DNA from: Candidatus Schekmanbacteria bacterium
GTDB taxonomy: Bacteria > CSSED10-310 > JACPHN01
Assembly (NCBI GenBank): GCA_016188575.1
Contig: JACPHN010000044.1
Location: forward strand, 1-64,000
Direction: 5' to 3'
DNA: 64,000 bases
Part shown: positions 1 through 9,045 of the stretch, in pieces
Layout of the letters: every line of letters starts with the position of its first letter
How positions within the stretch are numbered: position 1 is the first letter of the stretch
Program-made: the position numbers and the translations under genes
The notes under the pieces: model-generated
The model's database searches: none
The model's input: the letters and a program-made list of their open reading frames with translations, nothing else
What the model was told of the DNA's origin: nothing

Positions 1-87
1 ACTGTTGTCGGCGACCCGGCGCAAGCTAACGGTTACGAAAGCCTTGTGCACATCGATTCCGGCGCAGATTGGGTGTACGACCTGCAT
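1..87 (-). CDS. IS110-family transposase, N-terminal 29 residues (runs off the left edge)
   Basis: Reading leftwards from an ATG at 87, the frame gives MQVVHPICAGIDVHKAFVTV and continues open to base 1. The GIDVHK motif is the first acidic block of the RuvC-like DEDD domain of IS110/IS1111 recombinases, and it lies near the N-terminus as usual in that family. A good ribosome binding site, GGAGG, sits 8 bases upstream of the ATG on the same strand. Only the first 29 codons are in view, so intactness cannot be judged. IS110 transposases excise and insert elements as circles guided by an element-encoded bridge RNA. The family call rests on a short stretch but the motif is distinctive. Confidence 0.75.
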   Translation of the reverse strand, partial: MQVVHPICAGIDVHKAFVTVSLRRVADNS

Positions 88-234
88 GGGCGTTGCCTCC
101 AAGCTCGCATTGGGGTAAGAAGAGAAGAGAAGCGAGGCGACGAGTCCCGGCGGTGAGCTCTGGTTCTTCCCACTCGTGTGCATGAACGACTCGGCGGGGC
201 GCCCAGGACGGGACAGACCAATTTATTTATTGGT
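88..234 (-). mobile_element. Probable non-coding end of the IS110 element (candidate bridge-RNA region)
   Basis: This is the sequence immediately upstream of the transposase start, reading on the minus strand. It holds no convincing gene. In IS110-group elements the long non-coding end upstream of the transposase encodes the bridge RNA. The outer boundary is not marked by terminal inverted repeats, which IS110-group elements lack. I place it loosely near the AT-rich stretch at about 221-233, after which plus-strand coding character begins. The boundary and the presence of an RNA are inference. Confidence 0.35.
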
Positions 235-372
235 TTCGGGGAGCTCCTGGAGAGCAAGCGCCGCCTCGCCGGTGATACCCTGCGGCCGGCGGGCGCGCCG
301 CAGGTGACGGAGGCGGAGCGGCGCGACTGCCTGGATGCGATGGTTAGTGGGTGGCAGCGGGGGGGCTGGTGA
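235..372 (+). pseudogene. Possible C-terminal fragment of an unknown gene interrupted by the IS end
   Basis: From about 235 to a TGA at 370-372 the plus strand reads as 45 codons with strongly G/C third positions, like the coding genes nearby. The fragment includes FGELLESKRRLAGDTL and ends DAMVSGWQRGGW. There is no start codon with a ribosome binding site; upstream the reading runs into the presumed IS end. It may be the tail of a gene disrupted by insertion. I do not recognise the family, and a chance open stretch in GC-rich DNA remains possible. Confidence 0.25.
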
Positions 373-382
373 ATCGAGGTCA

Positions 383-567
383 GACCGGCCATACTTGTCG
401 CAGATAAAACATCCAAGGCGATTCTGGCCGCCAATTCGCCTCAATTCGCCCCGTTTTCGGCCACTTTTCGCGCAGATGGCCGTATCTATGGCAACTATGG
501 CCGGTTTTCAGGAATTTCCCGGCCAGATTCGCGTTAGATGTTTTATCTCATCGGAAAGCGGCCGGTC
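383..567. repeat. 185-bp imperfect inverted-repeat element (MITE-like)
   Basis: The left arm (383-437) and the reverse complement of the right arm (512-567) align over about 55 bases. They share GACCGGCC at the outer edge, an exact 12-base block AGATAAAACATC (402-413; complement at 537-548), then GCGA-TCTGGCCG and AATTC. About 75 bases separate the arms and contain no gene. This is the form of a small non-autonomous transposable element or of the joined ends of a lost insertion sequence. No target-site duplication is obvious. Confidence 0.6.
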
Positions 568-670
568 CATCGTCTGATCCTCGCGCGGCTACGCTCTTCG
601 CGTTACCGTAGCGGCGCGATTCATCGCGCCGCAATGCCCGTGCAGGCGCGACAATGTGCAGCACGCGTTG

Positions 671-706
671 CAGGGCAGGGTTTCAGACCGGCCGACGAAT
701 GGATGA
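671..706 (+). repeat. Dispersed repeat family A, diverged copy
   Basis: The stretch with GGGTTTCAGACCGGCCGACG followed by AATGGATGA is a diverged copy of the sequence at 3114-3173 and, inverted, at 43258-43316. The surrounding 568-810 carries no gene I can support. Confidence 0.6.
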
Positions 707-727
707 ATCGGAAAATACGAAGCGCTT

Positions 728-772
728 GGTATCTGCTCACCCCCTCCCCCCGCTTGCGGCGCAGGTGGGGGG
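728..772 (+). repeat. Dispersed GC-palindrome family B, degenerate copy
   Basis: GGTATCTGCTCACCCCCTCC followed by CCCCGCTTGCGG matches the left half of the perfect hairpin at 52744-52795. The right half has decayed (GCAGGTGGGGGGGG). It lies just downstream of the FapA-like gene's stop codon. Confidence 0.6.
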
Positions 773-810
773 GGCGTCTTCGTGATTCGGTCTCGCGCGG
801 CGCCTTGGAC

Positions 811-2940
811 CTATCGCCGGCGTCCGCGAACGTCGTCCAGGCGTGCCATTACCGCCTTGATTCTTCCCCCCTGCCCGTGCAGCTCGACTTGCCGAAAGGT
901 CTCGGAGCGCTCCCACGAAAGGTCGCCGATCGTCACCGTCGCGTCCGCGTAAAGCACGCCGCGGGCGCGCACGCGGCCAGATGGCGGGTCGCCATCCGCC
1001 TCGCCGGCCGCCTCGACGATGCCGAGCGGCACTGTTTCGTCCAGCTTGCGATACAGCGCCTGGACCGCAGCGCGCCCGGCGGGATCGAGAGCCGTCCCGA
1101 ATCTGCGGAGGTATTCCGAGACGCGGCGGTGCAAGGCCTCCAAGTCTCGTTGGAGGGCCAGAGTTTCCTGCAGAAATGTCTCATGTGCCGGATCCTTGCT
1201 CACCTCGCCGGCCGAGAATGGAGCCGCGACGCGCACCACGGTGCGTCGGTCCGAGCTTCCGCCGATGACCTCCGCCTCTACCAGGTGCCCCGCCTGATAC
1301 TCGCCTCCCCGAAGAATGCCTTTCTCGCGGGAGAGCACTCGGAGGTCGGCGGCCGCGCGCACTTGGGAGTCGACGACCATGTCGTCAGCGATGACCGAGC
1401 CACCGGCAAGCAGATCGGAGCTCCGGACGACGCCGCAGCGAATGTCCCATCCCGCCTCTACCTTGGCACCGCCGGCAATGGTGGCGGCGTTGATCGAGCC
1501 TCCGGCGCACGACACTTCCGCGCCTTCGATCGCACCTTCGACGCGCAGCCCTTCGCGACACGTCAAGTGGGCGCCCGGGCACAGCGAGCCCGTGACCTCG
1601 ACCGCGCCGGGAAACTGGACCAGACCGACATCGGAACCGATGTCGCCCGCTACCAGAAGCTTGCTAACGACGCCGACCGTGCCGGCCTCGGCGCGAACAT
1701 AGCCTGCCTTGCGCGCCAGGAGCTGGATGCCATCGGCGCTGAGCCCCGTTTCTGGACCCGGGGTGATCGGCTTGTCAACGCCGTCACGGGCGGGCACCAC
1801 CTTTCCGAACACGTTCCGCCCGGGGATGCCATGGCTGGGCGGGATCTTGGTGACGAGCACCTCGCCCGCGTCGACAATCTTTAGCTCCGCCAGGCTTTGC
1901 GCCGGGATGCCGCTGCGGTGGCCCTGCTCGAGATCCTCGAGCTCCGCTAGCGGCCAACGGTACCGCAATTGAGCATCCTCTCCGTGACGCGGCGGAATGG
2001 CGCAAGCGATCATGAGCGGTTCCCCGGCGCCCGCGCTCGCATTCTCTTGTTGCGCGCGCAGCAAACGCAGCAGGTTTTCGTGCAAGACGCCGGTCGTGAT
2101 CCCTTCTTGGCGGAGGCGGAAATGAAGGTCGTCGCGGTCGACGGCAGTCGCCGGTGCGGCCACCACGGTCTGCGCCGGTGGCGGCACCACCGCCGCGTAC
2201 GCGGTCATGTGACCGTCGTCGTAGGAGATGCGAATGCGATCGAGCACATCCGGGTTGGCGGTGATGCGGATCTCGCGGCACACACCGGCATCGACCACGT
2301 CCTGCAAGAAGGCGATATCCACGTACTCGTCGGCCATTCGTTCCGCTTCGACGCGATCGAACAGCTCGTCGAAACTTACCCGGTTGCCGGCGGCCACGGG
2401 TGGGGTAAGCGTCAGGAGCAGGCCGCTCGGGCCGCGGTGCAGCTCGAATGTGCCGTGCGCCATACTACCGGCTTTCGCCGCCGCGTCTGCCGCCGCCTGC
2501 AGGATGGCCAGGCCGAGCTCGTGGCCGTCGTCGCGCAGGATGCGGCCGAGGCAGCGATCCTGTCGTCGCACGAAAAGGTCCGGCCCGCCGAAGAGGACGC
2601 ACGGGGGACTCGGCTCGAAGCTGCGCCCCACTGCGGCCAGGCCGGCGCGCGCCCCGTCAAGCACCACCTGTACAAGCTCTGTGAGCGCCTCGACGAGTGC
2701 CGCCGGGTCGCTCGCGACCGAGCGCCCGAGCAGCGCTGCGGCAATCGCATCCGCCGTGTCCTGTCGCAGGGATAACACCGCGCGCCCGGCGATGTCGCCC
2801 GTGAAGCCGACCAGACAGCAGACATCCGCGTTGCCGAGGCCGCCGTTGCGCCGTGGAGAGGCCGACATCAGCGCCACGCCGGTCCGTGTTTTTAGCGTCC
2901 GCTGAAGTGCCTCTGACAGCGCGTTCAAGACGACTTCCAT
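811..2940 (-). CDS. CheX-like domain fused to FapA/DUF342 protein
   Basis: The protein has 709 residues from an ATG at 2940. Residues 1-150 resemble the CheC/CheX phosphatase fold: an early segment with GFTGDIAGRAVLSL, then helical LVEALTELVQVVLDGA. The rest is a FapA (DUF342) protein. It has the characteristic VTKIPPSHGIPGRNVFGKVV segment followed by a glycine-rich beta-helix (VAGDIGSDVGLVQFPGAVEV onwards, roughly residues 420-600) and a helical C-terminus. FapA-type proteins are polymer or scaffold proteins, some linked to polar flagella. An upstream in-frame extension to 3177 crosses a dispersed repeat, so I prefer the ATG at 2940, preceded by GGAGAG. It lies downstream of cheA on the same strand, which suggests a role in a chemosensory or surface-sensing system. 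Confidence 0.8.
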   Translation of the reverse strand: MEVVLNALSEALQRTLKTRTGVALMSASPRRNGGLGNADVCCLVGFTGDIAGRAVLSLRQDTADAIAAALLGRSVASDPAALVEALTELVQVVLDGARAGLAAVGRSFEPSPPCVLFGGPDLFVRRQDRCLGRILRDDGHELGLAILQAAADAAAKAGSMAHGTFELHRGPSGLLLTLTPPVAAGNRVSFDELFDRVEAERMADEYVDIAFLQDVVDAGVCREIRITANPDVLDRIRISYDDGHMTAYAAVVPPPAQTVVAAPATAVDRDDLHFRLRQEGITTGVLHENLLRLLRAQQENASAGAGEPLMIACAIPPRHGEDAQLRYRWPLAELEDLEQGHRSGIPAQSLAELKIVDAGEVLVTKIPPSHGIPGRNVFGKVVPARDGVDKPITPGPETGLSADGIQLLARKAGYVRAEAGTVGVVSKLLVAGDIGSDVGLVQFPGAVEVTGSLCPGAHLTCREGLRVEGAIEGAEVSCAGGSINAATIAGGAKVEAGWDIRCGVVRSSDLLAGGSVIADDMVVDSQVRAAADLRVLSREKGILRGGEYQAGHLVEAEVIGGSSDRRTVVRVAAPFSAGEVSKDPAHETFLQETLALQRDLEALHRRVSEYLRRFGTALDPAGRAAVQALYRKLDETVPLGIVEAAGEADGDPPSGRVRARGVLYADATVTIGDLSWERSETFRQVELHGQGGRIKAVMARLDDVRGRRR

Positions 2941-3030
2941 GGGCTGTATGCTCTCCACCGCATTTGGGCCCTTCTCTGCAACCTGCCGGCGCGGCGAGGC
3001 AGGCTCAACAGGCGGGCTCAGGCGACCAAT

Positions 3031-3173
3031 AAGGATGCCGGCCTTCAGGCCGGGGTTCGGGAACCCTCCCACCGCCTGCGGCGGCGGGCGCCGCCCTGGA
3101 CCTCGCTGCGCTCGGTTCCGCGGCGATTCCTCCCTGAAGGGCGGGGTTTCGGACCGGCTGACGAATGGATGAT
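3031..3173 (+). repeat. Dispersed repeat family A with palindromes, inside the cheA-fapA spacer
   Basis: The spacer holds GCCGGCCTTCAGGCCGG (from about 3034), a second palindrome-rich block, and a 60-base stretch (3114-3173) beginning GGTTCCGCGGCGATTCC and ending GACCGGCTGACGAATGGATG. The 60-base stretch is nearly identical, in inverted orientation, to 43258-43316. The repeat appears to have inserted between cheA and the fapA-like gene, lengthening a spacer of about 240 bases in an otherwise tight operon. Confidence 0.75.
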
Positions 3174-3183
3174 ACACCCGTAT

Positions 3184-5238
3184 TCATCGGTATATCTCGC
3201 CGCAAAACTGAAGTACGGCGTCGAGGTCGACCACCAGACCTGGCTCACCGCCGGCCAGAATAGCGCCGCCGGTAATGAATGGGCTGGCGGCCAGCGAGCT
3301 CGTGAACGGTTTCACGACGATCTCTTCCTCGCCAATCAGGCGATCGACGGGCACGATCACGGGCTCGACGCCGGCGCCGGCGCCGGCGAGCAGCGCTGGC
3401 GTCGCTGCGGGCGCATCTCCCGAGGGCAGCCGCGGCGGATACCCGAACGCCGCTCGCAGCGAAAGAACGCGGCGGCGCTCGCCGTTCACTTCGACGGTGG
3501 CGCATGGCCCGCTCGTGCTTGCTCCGGCGGGCACCTCCAGTCTCGTTGTTCCGGACGCACTGGCCGCAGCGACCGCGAATACCGTGCCCGCGACTTCGAA
3601 GAGGATCGCGAGCATGGTGGCAGTGGCCGGTGGCATTGTCAGCACGAAGGAGGTCCCGGCGCCGGGCACCGAGGTGACCTCCACGGAGCCCCCAAGCTCG
3701 TGCATGTGGCGCCGCACGATATCGAGACCGACACCCCGTCCGGACACGTCGGAGACCTGCTGCGACGTCGTCAGGCCGGGAAGTGAGAGGAGCTCGGACA
3801 GATCGAGAGCGGCAGGAAGGCGCGGCGGCGTCGTGAGCAGACCTCCGGCCGCGGCGCGCTGCTCGAGCTGCGGGCGGTCGACGCCGCGGCCGTCGTCGGC
3901 AACGGTCACGGTAACGCGCTCGCCGCGCCGGCATGCTGTGAGGGAAACGGTGCCGCGGCGCGCTTTTCCCCGCGAGGCGCGCTCGTCTGGTGGCTCGATA
4001 CCGTGGTCGACGGCGTTTCTGAGCAGGTGCACGAGAGGATCGCCGAGGCGCTCCACGAGAGCGCGGTCGATTTCGGTGTCGAGCCCGCGCAGCTCGAAAT
4101 GCACGTCCTTTCCAAGGCGTGCCGCGAGGTCGCGCACCATGCGCGGGAGCTTGGCGCATGCGGACCCGATGGGGACGAGCCTGCTCTGCCGGGACCCGAC
4201 CTGGAGCCGGCGAATGGCGCGGTCGAGATCGTGCAGGACGATGCGGCGGTCTGCGAGAATCGCCGCGGCGCGTTCGCGGGCGCCCCGCTCTTCCCGGTGC
4301 CCCAGGCGTTCGGGCGAGGCCGGCGCGAGAAGCTCGGAGATGAGGTTCTCGCAGCTTTGTTCCAGGCCGAGCAGGCGATCGCGCCCGGCGGTGAGGGCGG
4401 CGATCGCCTCGGCGATGTCATCGAGGAGCTCCGCGCGCACGCTGACTCGGCGCGGTGCGACGAATACCGGCGGCGGCGCGGCGCGCGCCTCCCCGGTGAC
4501 TGCTGCAGGCGGAGCCGCTGGTTTTCCATACGTGGTCCGCACGACGACGCTGCGAACGCCACCCACGTCGGCCGCACTGCGCAGCTCGTCATCGCCCAGA
4601 TCGCTCTCGATCCAGAACCGCACGGTGTGCCGCGGCAAGCATCCGGAACGTAGCTCCGCAAGCGGGGGGTCGGTGGCGATGATCGCTCCGTGCCCGCTGA
4701 GAAGCTCGTGGAGGAGATGCGCGCGCATGGCCCCGAGCTCGCCTTCTTCGCTCAGCTCCACGACGACCTCGCGCGCGGCCGGGGAGCTCGGCGTCGCGCC
4801 CGGCACCGGCACCTGGTCAGCATACCCTGCCGCGCCGCCATTGACTCCCGCCTCGTCGCCGTCGGGTGCGGACGCGCTCCCGTGACTGTCAGCCCGGTCA
4901 GTTCTGCCTCCAACGCGGCGGCTGCAGACCTCCTCGAGCTCCAGGTCCAGGGCGTCGATCCGCGCGAGTAGGTGGGATGTGCCTGGTGTCGGGCAAGGTC
5001 CCCCGCGCCGCGCTGCTTCTGCCAGCAACGCTTCGAGCTCGTGAACGCTGGCGGCCACGTGGGCCAGCCCTTCGAGCGCCGCCGCGCCCTTGAGCGTGTG
5101 CGCGAGCCGAAAGAGCCGCCCCATCGCCTCCTGGCAGGTGGTCGGATCCGCGAGCTCCTGACACGCGCCGTTCATGGCCAGCAGGATCTCTACGGCTTCC
5201 TCGTGAAAGAGGTGGAACGCCTCGTCGTCAAAGCTCAC
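3184..5238 (-). CDS. cheA: CheA-type chemotaxis histidine kinase
   Basis: The protein has 684 residues from GTG 5238. It begins with an Hpt domain whose phosphorylatable His47 lies in [14 protein letters not shown]. The kinase part shows the N box [21 protein letters not shown], the G1 box ADDGRGVD and the G2 box [13 protein letters not shown] CheW-like regulatory domain closes the protein. The GTG overlaps the stop of the upstream chimera by 11 bases, implying translational coupling. An in-frame extension to 5412 would lie wholly inside the upstream gene and has no conserved content. No cheY, cheR or cheB is visible, so the signalling partner is unknown. The CheX domain of the downstream protein may take part. 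Confidence 0.9.
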   Translation of the reverse strand: MSFDDEAFHLFHEEAVEILLAMNGACQELADPTTCQEAMGRLFRLAHTLKGAAALEGLAHVAASVHELEALLAEAARRGGPCPTPGTSHLLARIDALDLELEEVCSRRVGGRTDRADSHGSASAPDGDEAGVNGGAAGYADQVPVPGATPSSPAAREVVVELSEEGELGAMRAHLLHELLSGHGAIIATDPPLAELRSGCLPRHTVRFWIESDLGDDELRSAADVGGVRSVVVRTTYGKPAAPPAAVTGEARAAPPPVFVAPRRVSVRAELLDDIAEAIAALTAGRDRLLGLEQSCENLISELLAPASPERLGHREERGARERAAAILADRRIVLHDLDRAIRRLQVGSRQSRLVPIGSACAKLPRMVRDLAARLGKDVHFELRGLDTEIDRALVERLGDPLVHLLRNAVDHGIEPPDERASRGKARRGTVSLTACRRGERVTVTVADDGRGVDRPQLEQRAAAGGLLTTPPRLPAALDLSELLSLPGLTTSQQVSDVSGRGVGLDIVRRHMHELGGSVEVTSVPGAGTSFVLTMPPATATMLAILFEVAGTVFAVAAASASGTTRLEVPAGASTSGPCATVEVNGERRRVLSLRAAFGYPPRLPSGDAPAATPALLAGAGAGVEPVIVPVDRLIGEEEIVVKPFTSSLAASPFITGGAILAGGEPGLVVDLDAVLQFCGEIYR

Positions 5239-5629
5239 GGCCGGGGTCCCTGACGCTTGCTGGCAGGTCGAGGAGTCGATCGACGTCCACCGCGTACGTC
5301 GGCGCAGTGGGAGTGCCTTCACGCGTGATGCCAACGACCACTGGCCCCAGGAGCAATGTCGCCCGCGCCTCAACCGGGACCGCCGAGACCGGCGCTGGCA
5401 CCAGCACGTCATCGACGGCGTTGACCTCGACTATGGCAATCCCCTTGCCCTGCTCCCCCGCCTGCGCAGCCTCGATTGCGGCGTTGAGCGCCAGGAGGTT
5501 GGCCTGATCCGCCGTGTCGTGCACCGCGCGGACGACAACCTCTATCTTGAGCAGACCGCCGATCTCCATGAGCGCTGCATTCCCAGCGTTGAGCAGCGGT
5601 GCGGCCAATCGCACCACCTGCTCAAAACT
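5228..5629 (-). pseudogene. MCP signalling-tip/CheW chimera (decayed receptor and coupling protein)
   Basis: The reading frame carries the methyl-accepting protein hairpin tip ([20 protein letters not shown], then QGKG). Within a few residues it passes into a CheW-like C-terminal half ([21 protein letters not shown]). The rest of the receptor after the tip, and the first half of CheW, are missing, as expected from a deletion fusing adjacent mcp and cheW genes. An in-frame TAG at 5630-5632 precedes it. Receptor-like residues (LDAEQAVDSGLATALRNG) seem to continue upstream in a different frame, suggesting a frameshift. The best start is GTG at 5617. It may still be translated and coupled to cheA, but as a receptor it looks broken. 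Confidence 0.6.
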
Positions 5630-5867
5630 CTATGCGCTTGGTTCCCGTTGCGCAACGCTGTGGCCAGACCTGAATCCACCGCCTGCTCGGCGTCGAGACG
5701 ACAGCGCCCCCCTTCGGCGTGCCCATTCGCCGCTGCGCGCAGGGGCTTGGCCAACCCCGAGCAAGGCGCTAGGATACGCTGCGTTTGCCCACACCTCTCC
5801 AAGGAAGTCCTTTGCGGGGGGCACGTCCGATATTGGCATCGGCCGTTCAGCGGCCCAAGAGGTAACA

Positions 5868-7148
5868 ATGAAAGCACGAAGCCGAGCCGCCTTCCTCTGC
5901 CTTGCGCTGGCATCTCTACTGAGCATGCCGGCAAACGGTGTCATGAGCACGGTCGCCAGCGCCGAAACCTTCGACGCCTTGCCCGCCGAAAGCGATCTGA
6001 CCGGGCTTGTCATCGTCAGGCTGCTGTTCCCGCCAAACACACAGTTTCGCGGCTTTGAGCTCGGACACAAGCTGTTGAACGACGCCCATGAGAACCCGGT
6101 GATGGTGCGGCGTTTCTACTGGAAGGGACTCGCGGACGCGCTCAACTCGGTCAACTTGACGCCGGAGGGTCAGGTGTCTCGGCGCCGTGTTGGAGGTCGT
6201 GACATCCTCATTCAAAAGACACCAACCGACGATGGACAGATCCTTGCATCGCTCTATCTCCCACAGGAGCTCGTCAATCCGCGCTCGGGCCGCTTTACAC
6301 TCGGCCTGCAGCTCAACTTCGAGCGTGCCCGGTCCACGACGCGTGAGACGACCACCTTTCCCGTCGCGGCCAATGCCGGTTTTCGCCACGAAACTGCCAG
6401 CGCCGACTCATTCGAAACCCGTGCAAGCTTTGCGCGCACCTACATTCAGGAGAAGGAGCGCGAGGGGCTGCGAGATCAAAATGGCGACCTCATCGAGTTC
6501 CGAGATCTCGATGGACGGACGCTGCAAGATAGCCGCCAGGCGGCTCTCGAGCTCGGCTACTACTTCAACCTCGCCCGCGAGAGCTCGACCGGAAAGGTCG
6601 ACATCGGTATTACGGCGGGCTCTACCTACGATCAGGACGAGATCAACTACATCCAGTCCCGGCTACAGCCCTACCTGGGAAGCACGCTGCGGTTTACCGC
6701 GGAGACCATCGACGACCTCAACTTCGAGCTCAGCGTGCGCCTGGGTGGCAACTTCGAGAAGCTTCTGATCGTCAATACCACGGAGGACGAATCCGGAAAC
6801 ACCGTGACCACGACGACCGTCGAGGAGAACCGCTTGCCGACCGTGCAACTGGCCGTCTCAGGCCAGGCTCCTCTGTATCGTCTCAACCACATCACGATGA
6901 TTCTGGTAAAAAGCAGCGCCAACCTCGTCCAAAGTCTGCAAAAGACGGATTCGGGCAGCGGGCGTCCAGAAAAGCTCGAACGGCTGGCGGGGGCAGAACT
7001 GGGAATCACGGCAACGACGCCGATTGGCGCCGAGCTTGGGCTAAGCGCCAAGTTCGCGTGGAGCGAGCTCCCCGGGGAAGCTTCTGAACGCATCGACACG
7101 CTGCAGTGGAACAGCAGCGCCATGGCTTCGATCACCATGACGTTCTAG
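5868..7148 (+). CDS. Exported, outer-membrane barrel-like protein of unknown function
   Basis: The protein has 426 residues from ATG 5868, preceded by AGAGGTAACA. It starts with a classical signal peptide ([18 protein letters not shown], cleavage probably near ASA-ETF). The body shows many alternating polar/hydrophobic strands, and the protein ends [13 protein letters not shown]. The terminal aromatic residue is typical of outer-membrane beta-barrels recognised by BamA. I do not recognise a named family. It overlaps nothing and is followed after 5 bases by the GT2 gene, so the two may be cotranscribed. Confidence 0.7.
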   Translation: MKARSRAAFLCLALASLLSMPANGVMSTVASAETFDALPAESDLTGLVIVRLLFPPNTQFRGFELGHKLLNDAHENPVMVRRFYWKGLADALNSVNLTPEGQVSRRRVGGRDILIQKTPTDDGQILASLYLPQELVNPRSGRFTLGLQLNFERARSTTRETTTFPVAANAGFRHETASADSFETRASFARTYIQEKEREGLRDQNGDLIEFRDLDGRTLQDSRQAALELGYYFNLARESSTGKVDIGITAGSTYDQDEINYIQSRLQPYLGSTLRFTAETIDDLNFELSVRLGGNFEKLLIVNTTEDESGNTVTTTTVEENRLPTVQLAVSGQAPLYRLNHITMILVKSSANLVQSLQKTDSGSGRPEKLERLAGAELGITATTPIGAELGLSAKFAWSELPGEASERIDTLQWNSSAMASITMTF

Positions 7149-7153
7149 AGGCG

Positions 7154-7897
7154 ATGCTGCACCACAAGCGTATTTGCGTGGTGCTGCCGGCCTATAACGC
7201 CGAACGCACCCTGAAGCGTACGCTCGACGACGTTCCGGCTGACGTCGTCGACGACATTCTCCTTGTAGATGACGCTTCGACGGATCGGACCGCGACGCTC
7301 AGCCGCACGCTCGGCCTCACCACCATCGTGCACGAGCGCAACCGGGGTTATGGGGCGAATCAGAAGACCTGCTACGCCGTGGCGCTGGAGCGCGGCGCGG
7401 ACATCGTCGTAATGGTGCATCCCGACTACCAGTACGACCCGAGGCTGGTGACTCCCATGGCCTCGATGATCGCCAGCGGCGTGTACGACGTCGTGTTGGG
7501 AAGCCGGATCCTCGGCCGCGGAGCTCGCCGCGGTGGCATGCCCCTGTACAAGTACATCGCCAACCGCGTGCTTTCCCTCTTGCAAAACCTCCTGCTTGGC
7601 GAGAAGCTGTCCGAGTACCATACCGGTTACCGCGCCTTTTCTCGAGACGTGCTTGCGCGGTTACCGCTTCATCGGAACTCGGACGACTTCGTGTTCGATA
7701 ATCAGATGCTCGCGCAGGCGCTCTACTTCGGTTTCCGCATCGGGGAGGTTTCCTGCCCGACTCGCTATGACCAGGATTCGTCATCGATCAATTTCGCGCG
7801 TTCCTGCCGCTACGGTCTCGGGGTGCTGCTCACCAGTGTGCGCTACCGGCTCGCGCGGCTGGGATGGGCGCGGCCGGAGATCTTTGCTCCGTTGTAG
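7154..7897 (+). CDS. Glycosyltransferase family 2 (dolichyl-phosphate-mannose-synthase-like)
   Basis: The protein has 247 residues from ATG 7154. It opens with the GT2 nucleotide-sugar fold ([20 protein letters not shown]), the DDAST metal and nucleotide motif ([12 protein letters not shown]), and [12 protein letters not shown]. The polyprenyl-phosphate-type [10 protein letters not shown] and the acceptor-loop [10 protein letters not shown] are also present. No membrane domain follows, so it is a soluble or peripheral enzyme. It probably transfers a sugar to a lipid carrier or sugar chain. Longer in-frame starts fall inside the preceding gene and lack conserved sequence. Confidence 0.85.
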   Translation: MLHHKRICVVLPAYNAERTLKRTLDDVPADVVDDILLVDDASTDRTATLSRTLGLTTIVHERNRGYGANQKTCYAVALERGADIVVMVHPDYQYDPRLVTPMASMIASGVYDVVLGSRILGRGARRGGMPLYKYIANRVLSLLQNLLLGEKLSEYHTGYRAFSRDVLARLPLHRNSDDFVFDNQMLAQALYFGFRIGEVSCPTRYDQDSSSINFARSCRYGLGVLLTSVRYRLARLGWARPEIFAPL

Positions 7898-7999
7898 CTG
7901 CCGCCCGAGCGTGCTCGCGCCCCCGCCCCGTGGCCACAGCCAGCAAGGTCGCGGGCAACCGCCGGAGCGTGAACCATATCGGCAATCCGGAGGTGTTGG

Positions 8000-8965
8000 G
8001 TGGCCGGCTCCGTAGGCGTCGCGGCCGGAGAGCGCTCTGGTGTGGCCGCGGCGGCGGACGGCGAGGAGCTCGGTCGTCTTGCCGCGCGCCTGGACGCCCA
8101 TCCCGACTACCGCGTACTGCGGCGCTACCAGCGCCCGGCGTTTGCGCCGCCACCCGGCGGCGTCGCGCTGCGAACCGGCCTGCTCGTGGATCTCGAGACG
8201 ACCGGCCTGCATCGCCAGACCGACGCCATCATCGAGATTGGCCTCCTCGCCTTTCACTTTGGTGCGACTGGTGGAATCTTTGGGATCGCGGGAGAGTACT
8301 GCGGTCTCGAAGATCCCGGACGGCCGATTCCGGACGAGGTACAACGGCTTACACGCCTGAGCGACCGTGACGTCGCTGGCCAACGGATCGACGACCGCGC
8401 GGTCCAGACGCTTCTGCTGCAGGCCGACCTGGTCATTGCGCACAACGCGCGCTTCGATCGCGCCTTCGCTGAATGCCGCTGGCCCGAGTTCGCGGCCAAG
8501 TGGTGGGCCTGCAGCGCCAGCGAGATCCCCTGGCGCGAGCTCGGCGTGGAGAGCAGCAAGCTCGAGTACCTCGCATACCGTGTCGGCGGCGTCTTTGCGG
8601 ATGGTCATCGGGCGCTGACGGATTGCGAGATCCTGCTGCACGTGCTGTCGCGGCCGCTTGCGGATGGCAGGACGGCACTCGGCGCGCTGCTGTGCAATAG
8701 CCGCCGCCGGAGCTGGCGCGTTCGCGCCCACGGCGCGCCCTTCGCGGCGAAGGACCGACTGAAGGCGCGCGGCTACACGTGGAGCGCCCAGGAACGCGTC
8801 TGGCGCCGCGACGTATTCGACGAAGACCTTCCGGCCGAACGCCTGTGGCTGCGCGACACCTGCGACGTTCGCGCGCCGTCCGCGCGCCCGTTCGACGGGC
8901 GGCTCCGGTGGTCACCCCGGCTGGACGAGGCGACGCGCGTCTTCTCCCCGCCGCTCTCCCGATAG
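8000..8965 (+). CDS. DEDDh-type 3'-5' exonuclease (DnaQ-like) with C-terminal extension
   Basis: The protein has 321 residues from GTG 8000, chosen because GGAGGTG lies about 5 bases upstream. The exonuclease motifs are Exo I at D64/E66 (LLVDLETTGL), Exo II in IAHNARFDRAF and Exo III in GGVFADGHRALTDCEILL, giving the DEDDh set. A C-terminal part of about 100 residues, with KARGYTWSAQERVWRRDVF, resembles the tail found in stand-alone DnaQ-like exonucleases of many environmental bacteria. The likely role is nucleic-acid proofreading or repair. The bases between the GT2 stop and this start (7898-7999) hold nothing else I can identify. Confidence 0.85.
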   Translation: MAGSVGVAAGERSGVAAAADGEELGRLAARLDAHPDYRVLRRYQRPAFAPPPGGVALRTGLLVDLETTGLHRQTDAIIEIGLLAFHFGATGGIFGIAGEYCGLEDPGRPIPDEVQRLTRLSDRDVAGQRIDDRAVQTLLLQADLVIAHNARFDRAFAECRWPEFAAKWWACSASEIPWRELGVESSKLEYLAYRVGGVFADGHRALTDCEILLHVLSRPLADGRTALGALLCNSRRRSWRVRAHGAPFAAKDRLKARGYTWSAQERVWRRDVFDEDLPAERLWLRDTCDVRAPSARPFDGRLRWSPRLDEATRVFSPPLSR

Positions 8966-9045
8966 GAGCCCTGGGCGTTTGGCCGGGAGCTGACCTGGAT
9001 CCACCGCCTGTCCGACTGCTGGCTGCGCGGAAAGCGCATCACGAA

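Noticed and set aside
811-1884. Long plus-strand open frame opposite the FapA-like gene
   Set aside because: It is the antisense shadow of a GC-rich coding gene, with no start signal and no recognisable domain; the minus-strand frame carries the FapA motifs.
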